Positions 1 to 5,106 of a stretch of 8,037 nucleotides of DNA are shown piece after piece; position 1 is the stretch's first letter, and each line of letters starts with the position of its first letter. A program made the translations under genes and the position numbers. The stretch is taken from the NCBI GenBank assembly GCA_023424355.1, contig JAFAEA010000367.1, positions 1 through 8,037 on the forward strand, written 5' to 3'. This DNA comes from Chloroflexota bacterium (GTDB taxonomy: Bacteria > Chloroflexota > Chloroflexia > Thermomicrobiales > UBA6265). The notes beneath the pieces are model-generated. The model ran no database searches. It saw only the letters and a list, made by a program, of their open reading frames with translations, and was not told where the DNA came from.

Positions 1-479
1 GCGGCGTGTGCGCCATGCTTCCGGGCGGATCCTTCCGCGCACTGGCATACCACGAACTGATTCAGGACGGCATGAATATCGATGTCGCTCCATTGCCACA
101 GGGCAAGGTTCGCGGCACCGTACTCCATGGCCTCGGCAACGTGGTGTGGAGTGGCAGCCAGAACCCGGGCGCTGCTATTGAGTTCGCCCGCTTCCTTGGT
201 GGCGAGGCCGCTGCCAACATCCTTGGTGAATCCGGTATCGGTATCCCGGCATTCAAGGGTCTCGAAGGCGGCTGGCTCGATAGCCTCGAGGGCCTGAACG
301 CGCAGGTGTTCGTGGATGCCTCTGAATACGGCGTGATCCCGCAGGATCCGGTGGTCGGCCCGGCGTGGCAGTCCACTCTTGGCGAGCAGGTCCAGGCCGG
401 TTTCGCAGGTGAAACCGAGATCGATGCCCTGCCGCAGACGATTCAGGATGCAGTGAACGCGACGCTTCAGGATTCCTAG
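1..479 (+). CDS. CUT1-type sugar ABC transporter solute-binding protein, 3' fragment
   Basis: This is the C-terminal part (about 158 residues) of an extracellular sugar-binding protein of solute-binding family 1 (UgpB/MalE-like). It captures a sugar outside the membrane and delivers it to the two permeases encoded downstream. The reading frame is open from the window edge (codons in phase with base 3) to the TAG at 477-479; a GTG at 6 is in frame but is internal, not a start. The fragment shows the family's late features: a LPGG segment, a small-residue stretch NVVWSGSQNP, an AAIEFARFLGGEAA helix where family members have the 'A..F..FL.S.E.Q' helix, then GIGIPAFKGL followed by a helical C-terminus. 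The N-terminus, signal peptide and most of the ligand site lie outside the window. Family is confident from the motif pattern and the two adjoining permeases; the substrate is unknown. Confidence 0.87.
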   Translation, partial: GVCAMLPGGSFRALAYHELIQDGMNIDVAPLPQGKVRGTVLHGLGNVVWSGSQNPGAAIEFARFLGGEAAANILGESGIGIPAFKGLEGGWLDSLEGLNAQVFVDASEYGVIPQDPVVGPAWQSTLGEQVQAGFAGETEIDALPQTIQDAVNATLQDS

Positions 480-502
480 GAGCATGTTGCGTCTGTAAAT
501 CT

Positions 503-534
503 CGCAAACCCCGGTCACTCGGCCGGGGTTTGCG
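503..534 (+). promoter_or_regulatory. Intercistronic hairpin between binding-protein and permease genes
   Basis: A perfect 12-bp inverted repeat (arms 503-514 and 523-534) encloses an 8-nt loop TCACTCGG. The stem is very GC-rich at the loop end (CCCCGG/CCGGGG). No run of T follows, so it is a poor intrinsic terminator. It lies 24 nt after the binding-protein stop and 45 nt before the permease start. In binding-protein-dependent operons such a structure commonly stabilises the 3' end of the upstream message, or partly attenuates transcription, so that much more binding protein than permease is made. That role is inferred from position and form. Confidence 0.7.
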
Positions 535-579
535 GTATTCTGAATCACACACATTTCGGGGAGAGGACAGGGGAGGGAG

Positions 580-1494
580 ATGTCCGCGGAAACCACCAGC
601 GCCAGCAGTCGCGGATCACGCACCCTGAGCAGCACGGAAACACGATGGGGCTATGCACTCATTGCACCGATGATGCTCGGATTTGCGGTGTTTTTCCTAA
701 TCGCACTCGGCGCATCGTTCGTCCTCAGCTTCACCAGTTGGGATCTCCTCAACGCCCCGGTGTTCAACGGACTCGATAATTATCGGCGTGTGTTCTCAGA
801 TTCCCGCTTCCACACGGCGCTGTTCAATACCTTCGCCATTGCGATTCCGAATGTGATTCTCCGCATCAGTACCGCTTTGGGACTCGCGGTGATCATGAAC
901 TCGAAGATCGCCTTCCGCACGTTCTATCGCATTGTCTTCTTCCTGCCGGTTGTCACCATGCCGGTGGCCATCGCCACAATTTGGAAATGGATCTTCGATC
1001 CCAAATACGGCCCAGTGAACGGCATTCTGGCGCAGGGCGGTATCGAAGGTCCGAGTTGGCTCTTCAATCAGGGCACAGCCATCGTCGCGGTGGTGATCGT
1101 GTTGCTTTGGAGCGGTGTCGGCTACGACATGATCATCTTTCTCGCCGGGTTGCAATCGATCCCGAAGGATTACTACGAGGCATCATCTATTGATGGTGCC
1201 AGTGGCTGGCGACAGTTTTGGGACATCACCGTGCCATTGCTCACTCCAACAACATTCTTCCTCAGCGTGATCGCCGTGATTGCATCGCTACAGGTGTTCG
1301 ATTTGGTCTATGTGATGACCAGCCTCGATACATCGAATCGCCTGCCGACTCTTGTCTATTACATCTATAATCAGGGCTTTGAAGCCGGACGCATGGGCTA
1401 CGCCATTGCCGTGGCCTGGGTATTGTTGGCCATCATTCTGGTGTTCACCTTTATCCAGTTCCGCATGCAACGGAAGTGGGTGCATTACCAATGA
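580..1494 (+). CDS. CUT1 sugar ABC transporter permease, MalF/UgpA-like
   Basis: This 304-residue integral membrane protein is one half of the membrane channel of a carbohydrate importer. About six membrane segments are visible near residues 25-52, 82-106, 115-136, 166-191, 220-247 and 272-294. The cytoplasmic EAA loop that contacts the ATPase lies at about 200-219, with E200, G206, I216 and P219 in the family pattern. There is no large periplasmic insertion of the kind found in enterobacterial MalF, so it resembles the compact UgpA/LacF form. The N-terminus is a polar Ser/Thr-rich tail of about 22 residues. The ATG at 580 follows purine-rich ribosome-binding sequence (GGGAGGG at 571-577, with another candidate at 558-567). 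The stop overlaps the next permease start by ATGA, which implies translational coupling and equal amounts of both subunits. Confidence 0.93.
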   Translation: MSAETTSASSRGSRTLSSTETRWGYALIAPMMLGFAVFFLIALGASFVLSFTSWDLLNAPVFNGLDNYRRVFSDSRFHTALFNTFAIAIPNVILRISTALGLAVIMNSKIAFRTFYRIVFFLPVVTMPVAIATIWKWIFDPKYGPVNGILAQGGIEGPSWLFNQGTAIVAVVIVLLWSGVGYDMIIFLAGLQSIPKDYYEASSIDGASGWRQFWDITVPLLTPTTFFLSVIAVIASLQVFDLVYVMTSLDTSNRLPTLVYYIYNQGFEAGRMGYAIAVAWVLLAIILVFTFIQFRMQRKWVHYQ

Positions 1495-2357
1495 AATCGC
1501 AACGAACCCTGCGCTGGTACGCATCTCGCATTTTGCTTCATGGCTTTCTCATGACCATGGCCGTGGTGTTCATGTTCCCGTTTGTATGGAGCCTGCTCAC
1601 CTCGCTAAAAACCATGCCGGAGCTCTTCAAGCCGATGCCAAGCGGCAGCATTTCGGAAGTCATCAACTACATGATTCCGAAGTTCTGGCGCTGGGAAAAC
1701 TACCAGCAGGTATTTGATACTGTGCCGTTCGGTCGGTTCTACATCAACACCATCATCGTCACCATCGCTCGCACGGTGGGCGGCGTGTTCATCGCCTCGC
1801 TCGCCGGATTTGCCTTTGCCCAGCTTCGGTTTAAGGGGCGCGATCTTATCTTTTTCGTGTTGCTTGCCGGCTTGATGGTGCCGGATCAGGTGCTAATTGT
1901 GCCGCGCTATATCCTGATGCGCGAGTTCGGCTGGCTGGATACCTATCAGGGACTCATCGTGCCGCTGCTCTTTAGCGCCTTCGGTGCCTTCCTGCTCCGA
2001 CAGTTCTTCCTCGGCATCCCGCGCGATTTCTACGAGGCGGCCGCACTGGAAGGTGCGAATCCATTCCGTATCTATCGCGACATCTATGTGCCGCTGGCGT
2101 TGCCGGCTCTAAGCGCATTCGGTTTCCTGACATTCCTCTGGAGCTGGAACGAGTTTCTCTGGGCGCTTACTATCACCAACTCGACGGATATGCGGGTGAT
2201 GAGCGTTGGTATCGCCCTGTTTGAAGGTCAATACAACACCAATACGGCTGTGATGTTGGCGGCGGCAAACCTCGCCACCGTGCCGCTGATTCTGCTGTTC
2301 ATCGTGTTCCAGAAACAACTCGTGCAGGGAATTGCGCTCACCGGCGTCAAGGGATAG
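1491..2357 (+). CDS. CUT1 sugar ABC transporter permease, MalG/UgpE-like
   Basis: This 288-residue membrane protein is the second channel subunit and pairs with the permease immediately upstream. Membrane segments are visible at about residues 12-38, 84-110, 118-140, 150-174, 202-228 and 253-275. The EAA loop is at 182-201 (EAAALEGAN followed by FRIYRDIYVPL), and the C-terminus ends FQKQLVQGIALTGVKG, which is characteristic of MalG-type subunits. I chose the ATG at 1491 because it overlaps the upstream TGA as ATGA and has GGAAG at 1472-1476; a GTG at 1476 would add only five residues and sits on that purine stretch. No ATPase gene follows: transcription should end at the palindrome just after the stop. 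The nucleotide-binding subunit is therefore presumably encoded elsewhere, as with shared MsmK/MalK-type ATPases. Confidence 0.93.
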   Translation: MKSQRTLRWYASRILLHGFLMTMAVVFMFPFVWSLLTSLKTMPELFKPMPSGSISEVINYMIPKFWRWENYQQVFDTVPFGRFYINTIIVTIARTVGGVFIASLAGFAFAQLRFKGRDLIFFVLLAGLMVPDQVLIVPRYILMREFGWLDTYQGLIVPLLFSAFGAFLLRQFFLGIPRDFYEAAALEGANPFRIYRDIYVPLALPALSAFGFLTFLWSWNEFLWALTITNSTDMRVMSVGIALFEGQYNTNTAVMLAAANLATVPLILLFIVFQKQLVQGIALTGVKG

Positions 2358-2389
2358 CAAAAGGGCTCGCCACGTGGCGAGCCCTTTTG
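2358..2389. terminator. Bidirectional intrinsic terminator between convergent operons
   Basis: This is a perfect 32-nt palindrome (16 + 16) centred on CACGTG at 2371-2376, with AAAA at its left edge and TTTT at its right edge. Read on either strand it forms a GC-rich stem followed by a short U run, as expected for a rho-independent terminator. It begins directly after the permease stop (2355-2357) and ends 22 nt before the stop of the convergent isomerase gene (2412-2414). One element can therefore end both the + strand transporter operon and the - strand catabolic operon. Confidence 0.88.
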
Positions 2390-2411
2390 AATTGCTTAGT
2401 TGTTGGGAGCT

Positions 2412-3293
2412 CTATGCGGATTCGCCGGCACGGCGAGCAGCTTCAGCATCGACCAATCCACGCACATATTCGATATTGAACTTCATGCGATCGTCGATTT
2501 TCTGCTGGGTCGAGAAATCCTCGAAGCTGATCCAGCCATCGTAGCCAACATCGAAGAGGGCAGTCACCAGTGCCTTAACGTCGGCCACACCCTGGTGCAT
2601 CGGCCAGAACTTTTGGCGCCATTCCACGGTGTTATCTTCGCGAGTCTTGAACGGATACATGGTGGTGTTCTTCACATGCACCAGTCCAAGATAATCGCCG
2701 AGCATCTCCAGCCCCATGCGATAGTTCTCGAAACCTTCGTACACCATGTTACCGAGATCGTGGATGATACCGACATTTTTCGGATCCAGTCCCTCGACCA
2801 TCATGCGCGCGCTACTCGCACTCGGGCAAATGGTGCCCATATGGGTTTCGATGAGCGCCTTCACGTTGTTCTTCGCCACGAGTTCTTCAATGCGCTTGAA
2901 GTCTTCGCGAGCCTGATTCCAGATCGGCATGAACGCCTGGTCACTGCTGTAAGCCGGCACATTGATGCGCAGACTCGGTGCACCGATCGCCACCGCATTG
3001 GCGACAGCCTGTTCGATTAGCGACCACTCGTCGTTGCTGCGGACATAGGTGCCGAGATTCGGGATCTCAAGTTTGTGATCGGCGCTAAGCTTCTTGACCC
3101 GCTCGATCTCATCGGTAAAGGTGCTGGCCGGCAAAGTGGATTTGTTGCCGTGCCAGAACTCCATGCCCTTCGGATTGGGCGGCTCATCCACAACACGCAG
3201 TTCCCAGCCATCGTAGCCAAGTTCCTGCAGACGCGGTGCCACTTCTTCCAGTGTTAAAGTCGGGGACGATACGGTAAAAAACGCGTACTTCAT
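2412..3293 (-). CDS. Xylose isomerase-like TIM-barrel sugar isomerase/epimerase
   Basis: This 293-residue cytoplasmic protein belongs to the AP-endonuclease family 2 / xylose-isomerase-like TIM barrel group. Such enzymes isomerise or epimerise keto-sugars, 3-keto-glycosides or inositol derivatives using a divalent metal. Candidate metal ligands are in the usual order at barrel strand ends: E149 (LIETH), D179 (IHDLGN), H206 (VHVKN) and E258 (SFEDF). The N-terminal MKYAFFTVSSP strand and LQELGYDGWELR helix are standard for the fold. I chose the start at 3293 because GGAGGA (3304-3309 on this strand) lies 10 nt upstream; an ATG at 3311 would overlap that ribosome-binding site and add six atypical residues. 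It is the third gene of the - strand operon, 55 nt after the acetyltransferase. Pairing with a Gfo/Idh/MocA oxidoreductase suggests a sugar oxidation-rearrangement pathway; the exact reaction is not determinable. Confidence 0.88.
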   Translation of the reverse strand: MKYAFFTVSSPTLTLEEVAPRLQELGYDGWELRVVDEPPNPKGMEFWHGNKSTLPASTFTDEIERVKKLSADHKLEIPNLGTYVRSNDEWSLIEQAVANAVAIGAPSLRINVPAYSSDQAFMPIWNQAREDFKRIEELVAKNNVKALIETHMGTICPSASSARMMVEGLDPKNVGIIHDLGNMVYEGFENYRMGLEMLGDYLGLVHVKNTTMYPFKTREDNTVEWRQKFWPMHQGVADVKALVTALFDVGYDGWISFEDFSTQQKIDDRMKFNIEYVRGLVDAEAARRAGESA

Positions 3294-3303
3294 GCGAGGG
3301 CGA

Positions 3304-3309
3304 TCCTCC
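3304..3309 (-). promoter_or_regulatory. Ribosome-binding site that decides the isomerase start
   Basis: On the - strand this reads GGAGGA, 10 nt before the ATG at 3293. An earlier in-frame ATG at 3309-3311 runs into this same GGAGGA. It therefore cannot use it, and has no comparable purine stretch upstream. The later ATG is therefore the likely start. Confidence 0.72.
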
Positions 3310-3348
3310 ATTGAATCAATACATTCATTCTGTAGAGATTGTAGGCGG

Positions 3349-3822
3349 TTAGGGCAAGGGGAGGTCGATTTGCATGAGTGGAAGAGTGCGACCCGGTACT
3401 GATTCCGATTGCACCTCGCCGACTACTCGCGCACCCATGTGCTCGTAGAACGATTTTGCAAACGGATCGGCCTCGAGGCAGATGTGCTCCGCACCCGCTT
3501 CCGTGGCGATAGCACAGAGATGCTGAAATAGCGCTCTGCCGAAACCTTTCCCCATATGTGGCGGATCGGTCCAGAGGTCATCCAGAATGGCGTACTCATC
3601 CCGAATCAGCACCTCGCCAAATCCGGCAACAATCCCTTCAGATTCCAGCAGCCATACGGATTTGCCGTCGCAGGATTCCGGAGAAACACGCAGGTCATCG
3701 GCCCAGAGTTCGATCAACTCGGTCGAATAGCCCCAGTGCGCCTTGGCACGAAGGGCTATTCCCGAGAGTGTCTCTGCATCAGCGGGTCTTGCCGCCCGAA
3801 TGCGAGGATCAGCCGTTGGCAT
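3349..3822 (-). CDS. GNAT-family N-acetyltransferase
   Basis: This 157-residue single-domain protein is of the usual size for a GNAT acetyltransferase, which moves acetyl from acetyl-CoA to an amine. It begins with the family's R.A...D...L......A.A pattern (residues 8-28). The acetyl-CoA pyrophosphate-binding motif A follows strand DDLWTDP (81-87): H89, G91, K92, G93 and G95 match R/Q-x-x-G-x-G/A with H in place of the usual R/Q. Motif B is at about 115-135 (CLEADPFAKSFYEHMGARVV), including the FYEHMGA segment typical of the fold. Its ATG (3820-3822) lies 14 nt inside the oxidoreductase gene in another frame, and no clear ribosome-binding site is seen, so translation is probably coupled. The substrate is unknown; context would allow an amino sugar, a protein or a small-molecule amine. 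Confidence 0.85.
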   Translation of the reverse strand: MPTADPRIRAARPADAETLSGIALRAKAHWGYSTELIELWADDLRVSPESCDGKSVWLLESEGIVAGFGEVLIRDEYAILDDLWTDPPHMGKGFGRALFQHLCAIATEAGAEHICLEADPFAKSFYEHMGARVVGEVQSESVPGRTLPLMQIDLPLP

Positions 3823-4822
3823 CGCGATAAATGGACAGGATCACATCCACGGGCTTGCGAGCTTCGGCTCCCGGCACATATGGTTCCTGCTTCGCGGCGA
3901 GATTATCGAAGATCACGGCGAGCTGGCGTCGGTGGGAGAGTCCCCACTTCTCGTCAGGCTCCCAATTTTCGACCAGTCGTTGGTCTTCTTCTGTGAGCTC
4001 CACATCCTCAGGCTGCGTTTCGGCATCCCAGAGAATCAGCGAATTGGTTTCCAGTGTTGCACGACCCTCGGTACCCACAATCTCGATGCGGAATGGGTAA
4101 TCCTTCTTCGCGCACGTAGTTGCAGTGATGGAGCCGAGCGCGCCATTGTTGTACAGGAACGACACCGCGGCGGTGTCCTCAGTCTCGATGGTGTGGTTGA
4201 GCGTGGATGTAAACGCCTTCACATCCTGCACGCCGCCCATCATCCATTGCAACTGGTCGATGAGGTGGATCGCCTGATTCATCAGTGCGCCACCGCCGTC
4301 CAGTGCCCAGGTACCTCGCCAACCGCCGTTGGCATCGTAGTAGTCCTGATCTCGATGCCAGTACATCACGCAGTTGGCCAAAATCGGCTTGCCGAACACA
4401 CCCTGTTCGATTGCGCGTTTAACCCGGAACACATCCTTGCTGAGGCGATTCTGGAAGATCACCGCCAGTTCAACTCCGGCTTCTGCCGCGGCTCTGGTCA
4501 TGCGATCCAGACCATCCTGTGTGATGGCCATCGGTTTCTCGGTGATCACATGTTTGCCATGCTCGGCTGCCAGTACCACCTGATCTGGGTGAAGACCACT
4601 CGGCGTGGCGACGATCACAACATCGATATCGGCATTTGCGAGCATTTCCGGATAGCTGGAATAGTGCTCGCCGCCGTGCTTGGCAACGAAGTTCTTGCCG
4701 GCCTCTTCGCGTGGCTCGGCCACCGCAACCAGCGTGGCCGAATCGAGTCCGGTAATCGCATTTGCATGAATTGCGCCGATCGTACCGGCACCACTAATAC
4801 CAACCCTAAATTGATGCCCCAT
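3809..4822 (-). CDS. Gfo/Idh/MocA-family NAD(P)-dependent oxidoreductase
   Basis: This 337-residue cytoplasmic dehydrogenase has an N-terminal Rossmann domain and a C-terminal alpha/beta domain, and family length is normal. The dinucleotide loop is G11-A-G13-T-I-G16. The conserved ATPSGLH segment is at 72-78, and the family signature E95-K96-P97 supplies the catalytic lysine. The second catalytic segment GGGALMNQAIHLID (176-189) supplies H186, with N182 in the position often held by Asp or Asn. Members oxidise or reduce hydroxyl groups of sugars, inositols and glycosides. The start at 4822 is supported by AGGAG at 4831-4835, 8 nt upstream. It is the first gene of the - strand operon and diverges from the binding-protein gene at 5107 across a 284-bp region with an operator-like pair. 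The closest functional class (inositol, glucoside or sugar-acid dehydrogenase) cannot be fixed. Confidence 0.92.
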   Translation of the reverse strand: MGHQFRVGISGAGTIGAIHANAITGLDSATLVAVAEPREEAGKNFVAKHGGEHYSSYPEMLANADIDVVIVATPSGLHPDQVVLAAEHGKHVITEKPMAITQDGLDRMTRAAAEAGVELAVIFQNRLSKDVFRVKRAIEQGVFGKPILANCVMYWHRDQDYYDANGGWRGTWALDGGGALMNQAIHLIDQLQWMMGGVQDVKAFTSTLNHTIETEDTAAVSFLYNNGALGSITATTCAKKDYPFRIEIVGTEGRATLETNSLILWDAETQPEDVELTEEDQRLVENWEPDEKWGLSHRRQLAVIFDNLAAKQEPYVPGAEARKPVDVILSIYRDANG

Positions 4823-4849
4823 GAGGCGATCTCCTTGTTTGGGATCGAA

Positions 4850-4878
4850 AATCTATTCAAGTGGGCATCGTTGACCAA
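4850..4878 (-). promoter_or_regulatory. Candidate promoter of the oxidoreductase operon
   Basis: On the - strand TTGGTC (4873-4878) and TAGATT (4850-4855) are separated by 17 bp, the ideal spacing for a housekeeping sigma factor. The matches to consensus are only 3/6 and 4/6. Transcription would start near 4843 and give a leader of about 20 nt carrying the ribosome-binding site. A second -10-like TATACA lies at 4965-4970 on the same strand, with one of the operator palindromes exactly in its 17-bp spacer but no recognisable -35. Neither is strong evidence. Confidence 0.28.
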
Positions 4879-4973
4879 CCCAAGAATAGGGCAGAAGTGC
4901 AAAAACGGAAAGGCAACCGATCATTAAAACTCCTTGATGGCGATGTCTTTAGAGTGTGGTAGGATGTATACGA

Positions 4974-4987
4974 TGTAATCGATTGCA
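4974..4987. promoter_or_regulatory. LacI-family-type operator, site 1
   Basis: The sequence TGTAATCGATTGCA is a 14-bp palindrome with a single mismatched pair, TG and CA ends and a central CG. This is the form recognised by LacI/GalR-family repressors (compare TGNAANCGNTTNCA-type sites). It lies in the divergent region, 151 bp upstream of the oxidoreductase start and 119 bp upstream of the binding-protein start. Its 11-base right part, AATCGATTGCA, recurs inverted at site 2. The family assignment is by resemblance; no regulator gene is in the window. Confidence 0.62.
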
Positions 4988-5026
4988 AGACTCCTGTGGA
5001 AGAAGTGGCCAAGATTAGGCACAACC

Positions 5027-5040
5027 TGCAATCGATTCCA
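5027..5040. promoter_or_regulatory. LacI-family-type operator, site 2
   Basis: The sequence TGCAATCGATTCCA has the same TGNAATCGATTNCA pattern as site 1, again palindromic apart from one pair. Its centre is 53 bp from that of site 1, close to five turns of B-DNA. The site ends 66 bp before the binding-protein start, where it would lie in or just upstream of that gene's promoter or leader. I see no convincing -10/-35 pair for the + strand gene, so the exact mode of control is open. Confidence 0.62.
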
Positions 5041-5106
5041 GTTTTTTCGGATGTCGTCAGGCCAGTGTGGCCGCGACAAGCTGCAGAACAAAGGGAGCGA
5101 TTCGAG

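Noticed and set aside
1151..1164. A further TGCAATCGAT match to the operator half-site, within the first permease gene
   Set aside because: Only one half matches (the right end reads CCCG instead of TNCA), and it encodes conserved residues Q192-S-I-P next to the EAA loop. It is probably chance.
2400..3020. A 206-codon open frame on the + strand opposite the isomerase gene
   Set aside because: It begins just after the terminator and lacks a family match. The - strand frame encodes a complete TIM-barrel isomerase with its metal ligands.
3338..3343. TACAAT on the - strand as a -10 box for a separate isomerase promoter
   Set aside because: There is no -35-like hexamer at 16-18 bp and no extended -10 TG. 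The gene is adequately explained as the third gene of the operon.
3743..4927. A 394-codon open frame on the + strand opposite the oxidoreductase gene
   Set aside because: Its translation has no recognisable domain and is rich in His, Arg and Cys in no family pattern. It mirrors the convincing Gfo/Idh and GNAT genes on the other strand and arises from their codon usage.
5052..5078. Possible hairpin in the leader of the family 5 binding-protein gene (TGTCG/CGACA with GGCC/GGCC)
   Set aside because: The two short stems are separated by an asymmetric internal loop and would be only weakly stable. There is no resemblance to a known riboswitch or leader.
4996..5106. In-frame N-terminal extension of the family 5 binding protein to a GTG at 4996
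   Set aside because: It would bury the Tat signal 37 residues inside the protein and would overlap operator site 2. The ATG at 5107 has a good ribosome-binding site.
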